DNA of 64,000 nucleotides from Prolixibacteraceae bacterium (GCA_003506435.1 DOAQ01000028.1:63302-127301), one strand, 5' to 3'. Shown: positions 1 to 8,994, numbered from the stretch's first letter. The notes: a model not told the origin generated them from the sequence alone. Numbers and translations are program-made.

Positions 1-1397
1 CATTTATAACGGATAATTTCCTGCTCACCAATAAAACGGCCCAAACGCTTTTTCATTCAGTTGTCAGCCAATTGCCTGTGGTCGATTATCACAACCATAT
101 GAACCCGCAATTTCTGGCCGAAAATAAACAGTTCGGAACCATTGCTGAATTGTGGGTAACCGGAGATCCATATAAACACCGGGCCATGCGCATCAATGGA
201 ATTCCTGAACTGGGAATCACCGGAAATGCCACCGACAAGGAAAAGTATCTGAACTGGGTGAAAACCTTTCCAAAAACGATGGGAAATCCACTGTTTCATT
301 GGACTTGCCTCGAATTGAAACATATTTTTGGAATTGATGAACTGCTCTCGGAACAAAATGCCGAAGCGATTTGGGATCATTGCAATACAACGCTTCAGGA
401 AGAAGGATTTAAAGCAATTGATTTGCTCCGGAAGTGGAATGCAGAAATCGTTTGTACCTCGGATGATTTGCTGGATGACCTGACGCCACACAAAAACGCA
501 ACCGGATTGAATTTAGGGCTGGCCGTTTTACCTTCACTCAGAAGCGATTCGATGATTGCTTTCGAAACTCCGGGCTTTACCGGATGGCTTGCAAAACTCT
601 CTCAAAGCACAGGGTTGGAAATTAAAACACTCGATCAATATAAAGAAGCCTTATTGCTGAAATTGAACAGTTTTGATGAAGCAGGATGCCGCTTGTCTGA
701 CCATTCACTCGATGGGGGTTTTGTGTTCGATTTTTCTTCAGGTTCTAATCCTGATCAACTGTTTGGCTCGTGTATTTCAGGGGTTCAGCTTTCAGAGAGA
801 GAACTGGCTATACTGAAAACACATATACTGGTTTTTCTGGGGCAGGAATATGGAAAACGAGGTTGGGTAATGCAGTTGCACATTGGCGCGCAGCGTTACA
901 CCAGTTCACGACTACGAAAAATTGCCGGTCCGGCGGGCGGTTATGCTACTATTGGCCAAAGCTGTGACATTCGGAGTTTATGCTTCTTTTTGGATGTGCT
1001 TGAACAAAAGGGACAATTGCCACGAACCATTTTATATACGCTGAATCCGACCGACAATGCTGCATTTGCCACGTTAACCGGTTCGTTTTCCGAAGACGGA
1101 TTGGCCGGAAAAGTCCAGTTTGGCCCGGCCTGGTGGTACAACGATCATTACGACGGGATGCGCCAACAGTTGATTGCTTTATCAAGCTATGGGCTATTGA
1201 ACCATTTTATTGGAATGACAACCGATTCGAGAAGTATACTTTCATTTTCGCGCCATGAATATTTTCGCCGTCTTTTGTGCAATCTAATCGGTGAGTGGGT
1301 TGAAAGCGGACTGCTACCCGGTGACTTTCAACTTTTAAATCAACTGGTGGCCGATATTGCATACAACAATAGTAAAAACATGATTCTAAAAAGATAA
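1..1397 (+). CDS. uxaC: Uronate isomerase, 5'-truncated by window edge
   Basis: Interconverts D-glucuronate with D-fructuronate and D-galacturonate with D-tagaturonate in the cytoplasm, the first step of hexuronate breakdown. The reading frame is open from base 3, and the codons before the first possible start (TTG at 72) encode a typical UxaC N-terminus (FLLTNKTAQTLFH), so the true start lies left of the window. The amidohydrolase metal motif HxH is at bases 90-98 (YHNHMNP). The C-terminal part contains the family-typical stretch LCNLIGEWVESG. The next gene starts 4 bases after the stop, so the two are surely co-transcribed. Identification is by family motifs and by the fructuronate reductase and mannonate dehydratase genes that follow. 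Confidence 0.93.
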   Translation, partial: FITDNFLLTNKTAQTLFHSVVSQLPVVDYHNHMNPQFLAENKQFGTIAELWVTGDPYKHRAMRINGIPELGITGNATDKEKYLNWVKTFPKTMGNPLFHWTCLELKHIFGIDELLSEQNAEAIWDHCNTTLQEEGFKAIDLLRKWNAEIVCTSDDLLDDLTPHKNATGLNLGLAVLPSLRSDSMIAFETPGFTGWLAKLSQSTGLEIKTLDQYKEALLLKLNSFDEAGCRLSDHSLDGGFVFDFSSGSNPDQLFGSCISGVQLSERELAILKTHILVFLGQEYGKRGWVMQLHIGAQRYTSSRLRKIAGPAGGYATIGQSCDIRSLCFFLDVLEQKGQLPRTILYTLNPTDNAAFATLTGSFSEDGLAGKVQFGPAWWYNDHYDGMRQQLIALSSYGLLNHFIGMTTDSRSILSFSRHEYFRRLLCNLIGEWVESGLLPGDFQLLNQLVADIAYNNSKNMILKR

Positions 1398-1401
1398 TGA
1401 T

Positions 1402-2244
1402 ATGACAATTCAAATGAATGGGAAAATTGCAATTGTAACCGGAGCCGGAGGAACGCTTTGTTCGGAAATGGCCCGAAACCTTGCTCAACAGGGAGCTAAA
1501 GTTGCCTTGATCGGAAGAAATCTGGAAAAATTAAAAAAGGTTGAGCAGGAGATCACTAAAAATGGTGGGGCCGCTATCTCTGTAAGCGCCGATGTAACTG
1601 ATCAATCTCAGGTTGAAGCAGCAAGAATGACAATAATAAATACTTTCGGGTTTTGCGACATCCTGATCAATGGAGCAGGGGGCAACCAGCCCGATGCCGT
1701 TACCACCATCAGTGAATTTAATGATGAAGAGCTGAACCAGGAGAAAGGCATACGCGGCTTTTTCAACCTGAGCATGGAAAAATTCAGCAATGTAATCGAA
1801 ACCAACACGATGGGAACTGTTATTCCTTGCTTTGTTTTTGGAAAAGACATGGCTGAAAAGAAAAGCGGGGTTATTATCAATATTGCTTCCATGAACAGTT
1901 TCCGTCCTTTGTCGAGAGTTGGCGCTTATGGGATGGCAAAAGCTGGTATTATGAACTTCACCCAGTGGCTGGCAGCCTATCTGGCACCAGCCAATATCCG
2001 GGTAAATGCTATTGCTCCGGGCTTTTTCCTGAACGAAAGGAGTACGAAATTGTTGACTACACCGGATGGCGGTTTTACAGAAAGGGGCGGAAATATTATC
2101 CGGCAAACCCCATTAAAACGTTTTGGTAAAGCCTCCGAGTTGATTGGTTGCATCAACTGGCTGATTGACGACGAAGCTGCCGGGTTTGTGACCGGAATAA
2201 CAATCCCTGTAGACGGAGGTTTTTTAGCTGATTCAGGAATCTGA
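1402..2244 (+). CDS. uxuB: SDR-type D-fructuronate reductase (D-mannonate oxidoreductase)
   Basis: A 280-residue short-chain dehydrogenase expected to reduce D-fructuronate to D-mannonate with NAD(P)H. Visible are the Rossmann motif TGAGGTLC (residues 13-20), NGAG (90-93) and the catalytic set Ser163, Tyr176 and Lys180 (YGMAK). It resembles the short SDR type of mannonate oxidoreductase known from Bacillus (YjmF) rather than the long-chain enterobacterial UxuB. Its position between uxaC and uxuA supports the assignment, since fructuronate is the uxaC product and mannonate is the uxuA substrate. The symbol is by function; a generic SDR with another sugar-acid substrate is the alternative. Confidence 0.82.
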   Translation: MTIQMNGKIAIVTGAGGTLCSEMARNLAQQGAKVALIGRNLEKLKKVEQEITKNGGAAISVSADVTDQSQVEAARMTIINTFGFCDILINGAGGNQPDAVTTISEFNDEELNQEKGIRGFFNLSMEKFSNVIETNTMGTVIPCFVFGKDMAEKKSGVIINIASMNSFRPLSRVGAYGMAKAGIMNFTQWLAAYLAPANIRVNAIAPGFFLNERSTKLLTTPDGGFTERGGNIIRQTPLKRFGKASELIGCINWLIDDEAAGFVTGITIPVDGGFLADSGI

Positions 2245-2256
2245 AAATTTTAAAAT

Positions 2257-3000
2257 ATGAGTACCGATCAATACAAGAAAGAAGTAAGTATGATGAAGCT
2301 GGATAAGCTCATCGAACTAAGAGAAGGAATTTCAAAAAAAGAATTTCCTATTTCTGAAAGTGAATTACTACAACGTTTTGAGCAATTATACACGGGTGCA
2401 ATAAACGATGTGCTTCGCGAATTTTGCCTGATGGACCAGGCTTTACCCAGCCATATTATACCGTTGCGGGAATACCAAACTATTGCAGGAATTGCTTTTA
2501 CAGTAAAAAGTTCGCCCAATACCAAAGTCCGGGGAGAAATGGAATTCCGGACCCAAATGCTGGACGAAATGCACGAAAACGCTTTTGTAGTTTGGGATAG
2601 CAGCAAAGATGAAAAGTCAACATCGTGGGGTGGAGTGATGACTGCCACCGCAAAAGGTAAAAAGATTAAAGCGGCCTGTATTGATGGCGGGATCAGAGAT
2701 ACACACCAGATTCTCGAAGCTGATTTTCCGGTTTTTTACAGATACCGCACGTCGAACGGCAGCCTGGGGCGATGCCTGATTACCCACTACCAGGTTCCTA
2801 TTGAAATCGGAAGTGTTTTCATCAAGCCCGGGGATGTGGTGTTAGGCGATGTTGACGGAGTTTTGGTAGTTCCCCGGGATATTGCTTACGATGTGCTTGT
2901 GCGGGCAGAAGAAATCAAAGAGAACGAAAAGAAAATTTTTGGATGGGTGAAAGAAGGTCAATCGGTAAAAGATATTACTGATAAAGGAGGCTATTTTTAA
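2257..3000 (+). CDS. RraA-family protein (HMG/CHA aldolase-like)
   Basis: A 247-residue protein with the RraA/demethylmenaquinone-methyltransferase-like fold. The diagnostic stretches are DGGIRDTHQ and GDVVLGDVDGVLVVP, which in the aldolase members form the divalent-metal and substrate pocket. Known members are either RNase E inhibitors or class II pyruvate aldolases acting on 4-hydroxy-4-methyl-2-oxoglutarate type substrates. Here the gene lies inside a hexuronate operon, so a retro-aldol, decarboxylase or accessory role on a keto acid is more likely than RNase control; this is inference. The start at 2257 gives an N-terminal extension; Met codons at 2290 and 2293 are alternatives. Confidence 0.72.
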   Translation: MSTDQYKKEVSMMKLDKLIELREGISKKEFPISESELLQRFEQLYTGAINDVLREFCLMDQALPSHIIPLREYQTIAGIAFTVKSSPNTKVRGEMEFRTQMLDEMHENAFVVWDSSKDEKSTSWGGVMTATAKGKKIKAACIDGGIRDTHQILEADFPVFYRYRTSNGSLGRCLITHYQVPIEIGSVFIKPGDVVLGDVDGVLVVPRDIAYDVLVRAEEIKENEKKIFGWVKEGQSVKDITDKGGYF

Positions 3001-3006
3001 TAATAC

Positions 3007-3035
3007 CCCTGACAGGGTTTTAAACTCTGTCAGGG
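3007..3035. repeat. Small palindromic intergenic repeat (hairpin)
   Basis: A perfect 9-bp stem, CCCTGACAG at 3007-3015 and CTGTCAGGG at 3027-3035, with further A-T and G-T pairing inwards. It lies between rraA-like and uxuA and is followed by an A-rich run rather than T residues. This suits a REP-like element or an mRNA processing hairpin better than a factor-independent terminator. Confidence 0.6.
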
Positions 3036-3052
3036 ATAAAAAACTATTTAAT

Positions 3053-4048
3053 ATGAAACTAACAATGCTCCTTCCTCCAAAGTATGATGAACGAAAATGG
3101 ACACTGGCTCGTCAGATAGGAGTAAAATATGCCATTACCAAAGCAATGCCTTCGTTGTCGGGCAAACCTGCCCCGTATGATTTTGAGGCGCTAAAAAGCA
3201 TTCAGGAGAATTTTGCAGAAGCAGGTTTTCAGCTTTACGGGCTGGAAGGCGACCAGTTTGATATGTCGCCCATCAAGCTTGGTTTGCCAAATCGCGACGA
3301 ATGGATTGCAAAGTATTGCCAAATGGTTGAAAACATGGGCAGACTCGGAATCCCGCTTTTATGCTACAACTTCATGGCTTCTATTGGCTGGTTCCGCACG
3401 AAAATAGACGTGCCCGAACGGGGTGGCGCATTGACCAGCGAATTCGATTTTGAAGAGGTGAAAGATAAACTTGTCCCTGAATCGGAACAGATTTCTGAAG
3501 AAAAAGTATGGGATAACCTTTGGTATTTTCTGGATGCTATACTTCCTGTTGCCGAAAAATACGGTATCCAAATGGCTTTACATCCCGATGATCCGCCCAT
3601 CAGCCCCTTTATGGGAGTTGGTCGAATACTGACTTCTGCTGCAGCTTTCGACACCATTTTAAAACGCAAACCCAGTCAGTCAAATGGTATCACTTTCTGC
3701 CAGGCGACTTTTAAAACGATGGGGGAGGACCTGAAATCCATCTCCTCGCGCTGGCTGAAGGATAACCGAATTTTCTTTCTGCACCTGCGTGATGTCGAGG
3801 GGGATAAATACAAATTCAGGGAAACCTTCCACGACAATGGCCCTACTCCAATGGCCGAAATGCTGAAGCATTATTACGATAACGGGTTTGACGGCGCAAT
3901 CAGGCCCGATCATGCCCCTGCCATGTTTGGCGAAACTCAACAAGATTTTTCCGGTGGAATTTCAGCCGGTTACGAAATGACCGGAAAAATATTTGCAATC
4001 GGTTGTATAAAGGGAGTTTGCGAATCATATAAAATCAATCTCGAATAA
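3053..4048 (+). CDS. uxuA: Mannonate dehydratase
   Basis: Dehydrates D-mannonate to 2-keto-3-deoxy-D-gluconate, the last uronate-specific step. The 331-residue protein is a xylose-isomerase-like TIM barrel and carries UxuA landmarks: LYGLEGDQFDMSPIKLGLP near the N-terminus, HPDDPP in the middle, FCQATF (a family position often written FCQGT), FFLHLRDVEG and a C-terminal IRPDHAPAMFGE. Metal ligands are expected among these His, Cys and Asp residues. It follows rraA-like after 52 bases, which hold the small palindrome. A degenerate copy of its last third lies about 3.9 kb downstream (7921-8195). KDG kinase and KDPG aldolase are not in the window. Confidence 0.92.
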   Translation: MKLTMLLPPKYDERKWTLARQIGVKYAITKAMPSLSGKPAPYDFEALKSIQENFAEAGFQLYGLEGDQFDMSPIKLGLPNRDEWIAKYCQMVENMGRLGIPLLCYNFMASIGWFRTKIDVPERGGALTSEFDFEEVKDKLVPESEQISEEKVWDNLWYFLDAILPVAEKYGIQMALHPDDPPISPFMGVGRILTSAAAFDTILKRKPSQSNGITFCQATFKTMGEDLKSISSRWLKDNRIFFLHLRDVEGDKYKFRETFHDNGPTPMAEMLKHYYDNGFDGAIRPDHAPAMFGETQQDFSGGISAGYEMTGKIFAIGCIKGVCESYKINLE

Positions 4049-4065
4049 ATAGTGAATAGCCTTAT

Positions 4066-5490
4066 ATGAATAGAAAGTCATATATAATCAGCCTGATTTT
4101 GATGTTTTCTTTTGGATTCGCTCAGGCACAAACAACCAACGATGTCAAATTTGACTATCTCGGGAAAATAAAACCTCGTTCAGCTAAAGAAATTCAATCA
4201 TCGTTGATTTCAGTTGGCGCCGAGATGATGGATCGTGATTATACAATTTATAAAAACTGGAAAGAATATTTAGGGCCGCTGGGCATTAAAAAAGCACGCA
4301 TCCAGTCGGGGTGGGCAAAATGCGAAAAAGTACAGGGAGTGTATGACTGGGCATGGCTCGATGAAATTATTTTCGACATGGTTGCGCAGGGTGTCGAACC
4401 CTGGATAGACCTTTGTTACGGCAATCCGATTTACCCGGGAGGCGGCGGTTTTACCCTGAAAAATAAACATCTTCCTTCTTCGGAAGAAGCACTGAAAGCA
4501 TGGGAAAATTATGTCAGGGCAATTGTAACCAGGTATAATGATTACGTAGATGAATGGGAAATCTGGAACGAACCCAATTACGGGATTCAACCGGAACAAT
4601 TCGCCCGGTTTTCGGTATTGACGGCGAAGGCAATTAAATCGGTACAACCGGATGCAACAGTAATCGGGCTGGCATTGGGAAGCCAGGTAAATTATCAATA
4701 TGCCGATGGAGTGTTTGCTGAAATCGAGAAGATGGATGGAATTAAATACATCGACCAGGTTGTCCACCACCGCCACATTACCGCTCCTGAAATTGATGAG
4801 CCCGAAATAGAACTGGAACGTGTAATCGATAAATATTCTTCGCGAATAATTATCCGCCAAGGTGAAGCCGGATGCCCGACACAAAAAAGCGATATGTTCG
4901 CCATGAAAGATCAGGACTGGAACGAATTACAGCAGGCAAAACATATTTTACGGAGGTTGATGTATGACTTGGGCAGAGGAAAGGAAACCAGTATTTTCAC
5001 CATTATCGACGCCCGGTATGACATCGATGGGAAAAGTGTCTGGAATTATAAAGGATTGCTGGCTTCCAACGAAAAGCTCGAAGTCAGTCGTGTGAAACCA
5101 GCCTATTATGCCTTGCAGAATGCCACTTCTGTTTTCGATTCTTCTTTAAAACCAATCAGCCGGTTTTCGTACGAAGCAGTTAACGATACCAATCTGTTTG
5201 TTTTTGCCCATGAAAACAGTTATACCCGGAAACAAGCAGTTGTCCTGTGGTACGGAAACCGGAAACCTACACTTTCGGTTGAAAAACAGGAAACAGATAT
5301 TACGGTTTTTGGCGGAAACTTCGATTTTCCTGTTTGGGTTGATTTACGCACCGGCGAAGTTTTTGCTATCCCTGAAAATAAATGGAAAAGGAACGGCAAC
5401 ATCTACCGGTTTTCGGAAGTCCCTGTTTACGACTCGCCTGTGTTGATCATTGATCAATCGTTGATAACCATAGTGGCAGATAATAAATAA
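4066..5490 (+). CDS. Secreted clan GH-A glycoside hydrolase, copy 1
   Basis: A 474-residue exported protein with signal peptide (about residues 1-22, ending AQAQ). The core is a TIM-barrel glycosidase of the GH-A type: WEIWNEPN puts the acid/base Glu at 169, and IIRQGEAGCP puts the likely nucleophile Glu at 267. A small C-terminal beta-rich region follows (VWVDLRTGEVF, then PVYDSPVLI). It is clearly paralogous to the protein at 6462-7919. GH39 or an uncharacterised GH-A family is possible; I cannot assign the family number or substrate from sequence alone. It begins 17 bases after uxuA, so its product sugars probably feed the uronate pathway, for instance a uronic-acid-releasing exo-enzyme (inference). 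Confidence 0.75.
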   Translation: MNRKSYIISLILMFSFGFAQAQTTNDVKFDYLGKIKPRSAKEIQSSLISVGAEMMDRDYTIYKNWKEYLGPLGIKKARIQSGWAKCEKVQGVYDWAWLDEIIFDMVAQGVEPWIDLCYGNPIYPGGGGFTLKNKHLPSSEEALKAWENYVRAIVTRYNDYVDEWEIWNEPNYGIQPEQFARFSVLTAKAIKSVQPDATVIGLALGSQVNYQYADGVFAEIEKMDGIKYIDQVVHHRHITAPEIDEPEIELERVIDKYSSRIIIRQGEAGCPTQKSDMFAMKDQDWNELQQAKHILRRLMYDLGRGKETSIFTIIDARYDIDGKSVWNYKGLLASNEKLEVSRVKPAYYALQNATSVFDSSLKPISRFSYEAVNDTNLFVFAHENSYTRKQAVVLWYGNRKPTLSVEKQETDITVFGGNFDFPVWVDLRTGEVFAIPENKWKRNGNIYRFSEVPVYDSPVLIIDQSLITIVADNK

Positions 5491-5512
5491 GCAACTAGAA
5501 ATTGAACAACTA

Positions 5513-6439
5513 ATGGAACTGAAAATAAAATTGAAATATGCTATTCTTACAATCCTGGTGGTTGGCTTTTTTTTCGTTCAGCCATGCAATGCACAGCCGG
5601 TTGAAATTCCTTTGTATGATAATAATTCCGGGATTAAGAAAGACAGCCAGTCAGAGAATCGGAGGTATAATCCTGCTGGAGAATTAACTCATATTTCCAG
5701 CGTGGCTGTTCCGAGGTTGCTGGTTTATAAACCTGAAAGTCCCTGTGGAACAGGAATTATCATTTGTCCGGGAGGAGGTTACAGCAATCTGAATGTAGAA
5801 AACACAAGGTTTGTTGCCAACCGTTTGAACCGAATGGGAATTACAGTTTTTGTGCTGGTTTACCGGTTGCCTGTCAATCTTTTGAGTCCCGACAAATCAA
5901 TCGCCTCTTTGCAGGATGTACAGGCCTCATTCCGGTTGGTCAGAAGCAGGTTAGCCGAATGGGGGCTTTTATCTGACAGAATCGGGTTATGGGGGTCATC
6001 GGCCGGAGGGCATCTGGCCGCCATGGCGGCAACGCACTATTCGACTTCGTATGTTTCAGGAGCCGATACTTCCGGGCTTCGCCCCGATTTCCTTGTTTTA
6101 ACCTTTCCTGTTGTCAGCTTCCGCCCCGGATTGGTGCATAAAGGCTCAATGAAAAATCTGCTGGGGGAAAATCCGGATGAACAACAAATTGCTTATTATT
6201 CCCCCGACGAATGGGTCAATACCCGTACACCGGTTGCATTTATCGTCCATGCAAACGATGATAAGAGCGTCTCTGCCTGCAATAGCATCCGTTTTTACGA
6301 AGCGTTGAAAAAAGCTGGAGTCCCTGCTGAATTGCATATTTATGAAAATGGTGGACATGGTTTCGGAATTGCCCCTGATGTGGGCGATTCGTGGTTCTCT
6401 CAGCTTGAAATTTGGCTGAAAGGAAGGGGCCTAATTTGA
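5513..6439 (+). CDS. Secreted alpha/beta-hydrolase, carbohydrate esterase type
   Basis: A 308-residue exported esterase with signal peptide (cut after about residue 27, PCNAQ). The oxyanion-hole motif is CPGGGY (85-90), the nucleophile is Ser163 in GSSAGG, the acid is probably in HANDDKSV, and the catalytic His is in the C-terminal GGHGFG. This arrangement is that of BD-FAE/acetyl-xylan-esterase-like enzymes, which remove acetyl or feruloyl groups from polysaccharides. It sits between the two GH-A paralogues with 22 bases on each side, so the three are probably one transcript. The work inferred is de-acylation of the same side chains that the glycosidases attack. Confidence 0.8.
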   Translation: MELKIKLKYAILTILVVGFFFVQPCNAQPVEIPLYDNNSGIKKDSQSENRRYNPAGELTHISSVAVPRLLVYKPESPCGTGIIICPGGGYSNLNVENTRFVANRLNRMGITVFVLVYRLPVNLLSPDKSIASLQDVQASFRLVRSRLAEWGLLSDRIGLWGSSAGGHLAAMAATHYSTSYVSGADTSGLRPDFLVLTFPVVSFRPGLVHKGSMKNLLGENPDEQQIAYYSPDEWVNTRTPVAFIVHANDDKSVSACNSIRFYEALKKAGVPAELHIYENGGHGFGIAPDVGDSWFSQLEIWLKGRGLI

Positions 6440-6461
6440 AAATATATTATTAAACGACAAA

Positions 6462-7919
6462 ATGAAAAAAATAATTCTGGCTATCGTAACCTGCCTTTTT
6501 ACCGGCAATTTTGTTTCTGCCCAATTTATCGATACTTCCGACGACCGGGTAAAAACTTATCTCGATATTCCGTTTAAACAAATCGGAACCATCAAACCAA
6601 AAAATACGATAGAAATTGAATCGTCGAATTGGACCATCGGGTGCGAAGTGTTGGACCGCGATTACGCCCGTTTCGATGCTTACAAAGAGTATTTGCCGGT
6701 TCTGGGCGTTAAAAAAATAAGGTTGCAGGGCGGTTGGGCAAAAACCGAAAAACAGTTGGGCGTTTACAACTGGGCCTGGCTCGATTCGATCATCGATTAT
6801 GCTGTGGAGAATGGGTTGAAGCCCTGGCTGGAAGCCAGCTATGGTAATTCTCTTTATAATAGCGGTGGAGTAGGCCTTGGTGGAGGCATTCCAATAACAG
6901 AAGAGGCGCTCGCCGGATGGGACCGTTGGGTAGAAGCCATGGTTACCCGTTACAAGGACAAAGTAACCGAATGGGAAATCTGGAACGAACCAAGCGGACA
7001 AACCAAAGAAAAAGCAGTAAATACACCGGAACGTGTTGCTGAATTTAATATCCGCACGGCAGAAATTATCAAACGGATTCAACCTCACGCAGAGATTGCC
7101 GGACTGGCTATGGGATCGGGAAGCGATACTATTTATCTGGACGGGTTTCTGAAAGTAATTGCCGAAAAAGACAAACTCGATTTATTTAAATGGATTTCTT
7201 TCCACGGATATACCATGAACCCAGACGATGCGTATGTTGGCCAGGCCAGGCTGGAAGCGGTAGTCCGAAAATATTCCGATAAGCTGATGTTGCGCCAAGG
7301 CGAAAACGGCGCTCCGAGCGGATACTGTCCCGATTTTACACTGAAGAATTATAACTGGACTGAAATTTCCCAGGCAAAGTGGGATGCCCGCCGGATGTTG
7401 GGCGATTTGGGCCGCGATACCGAATCGTCAATTTTTAGCATTATAGATATGTACTATATCACGAAAAATATGCTGAACATCAAAGGGTTGATACAATCTG
7501 ATATTACCTTGAAAGCCCTTCGTCCCAAAATAGCTTTTTACACCATTCAGAATATTGCCTCGGTTTTCGACAATAAACTGGAACGAATTGCTGATTTTAA
7601 ATATAAAGTGGAAGCCACAGAATCAATTTCTGTTTTTGGATACTGCAATAAAACTTCGGGCAAACAACTTGTGACGCTTTGGCTGGATGAAAATATCCCC
7701 AACAATACGTTCGAAACGCAGATGGTTGAACTCATCATTGAAAATGGTAATTTTAAAAAGCCTGTCTGGGTTGATTTATTTTCGGGACGGATTTATGAAA
7801 TACCAAAAGCAAATTGGGGCAAAACCGGAGCAAATTTTACCTTCAGGATTCCAGTTTATGATAGTCCCGTGCTGATTGCCGATCAATCGCTGATAACAAT
7901 CGAACCAAAGGAAAAATAA
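6462..7919 (+). CDS. Secreted clan GH-A glycoside hydrolase, copy 2
   Basis: A 485-residue paralogue of the protein at 4066-5490, with the same order of motifs: signal peptide (to about residue 20, FVSAQ), QGGWAKTE, YNWAWLDSII, WEIWNEP with acid/base Glu176, and MLRQGENGAP with candidate nucleophile Glu281. It ends in the same YDSPVLIADQSLITI tail. Differences lie in the substrate-facing loops (a Gly-rich GGVGLGGGIP segment here, and SFHGYTMNP in place of VHHRHITAP), suggesting related but distinct substrates. The stop is followed within 2 bases by the uxuA remnant. Family number and substrate are unknown. Confidence 0.75.
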   Translation: MKKIILAIVTCLFTGNFVSAQFIDTSDDRVKTYLDIPFKQIGTIKPKNTIEIESSNWTIGCEVLDRDYARFDAYKEYLPVLGVKKIRLQGGWAKTEKQLGVYNWAWLDSIIDYAVENGLKPWLEASYGNSLYNSGGVGLGGGIPITEEALAGWDRWVEAMVTRYKDKVTEWEIWNEPSGQTKEKAVNTPERVAEFNIRTAEIIKRIQPHAEIAGLAMGSGSDTIYLDGFLKVIAEKDKLDLFKWISFHGYTMNPDDAYVGQARLEAVVRKYSDKLMLRQGENGAPSGYCPDFTLKNYNWTEISQAKWDARRMLGDLGRDTESSIFSIIDMYYITKNMLNIKGLIQSDITLKALRPKIAFYTIQNIASVFDNKLERIADFKYKVEATESISVFGYCNKTSGKQLVTLWLDENIPNNTFETQMVELIIENGNFKKPVWVDLFSGRIYEIPKANWGKTGANFTFRIPVYDSPVLIADQSLITIEPKEK

Positions 7920-7920
7920 C

Positions 7921-8195
7921 GGCTCTTCATTCTTCATCTGCGCGATGTGGAAATAAATTGAGGTTCAGGGAAACCTTCCACGATAACAGCCCAACATCAA
8001 TGGCCGAAATGATGAAATTATTACGATAACGGGTTTAACGGCGGCGTCAGGCCGGACTATATTTCTGCCATGTGTGGCGAAACGTAAAACTATTTCTCCC
8101 GGAAGTTTGTCTGTCGCTATGAAATAATCGGGAAAATATTTATAATCAATTGTATAAAAGGTGTTTGCGAATCATACAAAATCAATTTTGAATGA
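7921..8195 (+). pseudogene. Decayed 3' fragment of a second uxuA
   Basis: Alignable by eye with the last third of uxuA (about 3768-4048). Shared stretches include ttcagggaaaccttccacga, ttacgataacgggttt and gcgaatcata, and even the stop codon is retained in equivalent place (TGA at 8193). Several small deletions and substitutions break the frame, including a stop soon after RDVE. No start or promoter for it exists. It explains the otherwise gene-free space before the sigma factor, and it marks a past duplication involving uxuA and the GH-A genes. Confidence 0.85.
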
Positions 8196-8291
8196 ATAAT
8201 TTTAACGTATTTAAAATCCTGTTTTTAGTATTTTGCTGATATATTCTGATTCAAGATAAATTTCTGTTCAATCAGGTTTTATCCCCTGAAA

Positions 8292-8320
8292 TTGCCTTGG
8301 AAGTTTTATATTTACCTTGT
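8292..8320 (+). promoter_or_regulatory. Possible Bacteroidetes-type promoter of the ECF sigma gene
   Basis: A TTG at 8292 followed after 18 bases by TACCTTGT (8313-8320) resembles the -33 TTTG / -7 TAnnTTTG pattern of Bacteroidetes housekeeping promoters. It lies 15-40 bases before the GTG start of the sigma gene. The match is imperfect (TTGT for TTTG). Confidence 0.3.
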
Positions 8321-8334
8321 GAAAATTCATTCAG

Positions 8335-8904
8335 GTGGACAAAAAAAATATTGGAAACATAAAGTCGGGCGATGAACAAGCTTTCGAATTGTTGTTCCGA
8401 AAATATTATCGCCGTTTATGCGGTTTTGCCAATAAATTTATTGCCAATACAGCCGAGTCAGAAGAAATTGTTCAGGAGGTTTTTCTGAATATCTGGGAAA
8501 AACGGGACCATTTGAATTTGAACAATGAAATACGGCCCTACCTGTTTAAATCTGTTCAAAATTTGTGTCTGAATTTTATCGAGCACCGGAAAGTTATTGA
8601 TAATTATTATGCGGTGATTGAATTTATTTACAAGAATCAGACAGAAGATTTCAGCGCTTACGAATCAGTAATCTATTCCGAGTTTCAGGCAAAAGTTGAC
8701 CATGCTGTCGACTTGTTACCCGACGAGTGCCGGAAAGTTTTTCTTATGAGCCGTCATGAAGGATTAAAATACAACGAGATTGCTGAGAAACTCGGCCTTT
8801 CAGTAAAAACAGTCGAGACACAAATGGGGCGTGCCCTGGCAAAATTAAAAACAGAATTGAAAGACTATCTCACAATCCTGCTGATTGCCCTCTTTCTGAA
8901 TTAG
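8335..8904 (+). CDS. ECF sigma factor, FecI-like
   Basis: A 189-residue sigma-70 family factor of the Bacteroidetes PUL-associated type. Region 2 is visible as EQAFELLFRKYYRRLC through AESEEIVQEVFLNIWEKR, and region 4 as LPDECRKVFLMSRHEGLKYNEIAEKLGLSVKTVETQMGRA (helix-turn-helix). The start is taken as GTG at 8335, because the conserved region begins within ten residues and no in-frame ATG precedes it. Its partners are the FecR-type anti-sigma factor and STN-containing SusC that follow. The expected role is to turn on the susC operon when the outer-membrane transporter senses its glycan. Confidence 0.88.
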   Translation: MDKKNIGNIKSGDEQAFELLFRKYYRRLCGFANKFIANTAESEEIVQEVFLNIWEKRDHLNLNNEIRPYLFKSVQNLCLNFIEHRKVIDNYYAVIEFIYKNQTEDFSAYESVIYSEFQAKVDHAVDLLPDECRKVFLMSRHEGLKYNEIAEKLGLSVKTVETQMGRALAKLKTELKDYLTILLIALFLN

Positions 8905-8994
8905 TAAAAACTCTTCCTTTTTAAAACTTTTTTTATTCCTGTTGTCAGGGTAAAATTGCATTTGCCTGTATAAGCATAATGAAAAACAATAAAA

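Noticed and set aside
1531..2106. 191-codon minus-strand open frame inside the SDR gene
   Set aside because: Antisense shadow; the SDR frame has full motifs and operon spacing.
3007..3035. Factor-independent terminator inside the uronate operon
   Set aside because: No T run follows the hairpin and the downstream gene belongs to the same pathway, so it was called a repeat or processing hairpin.
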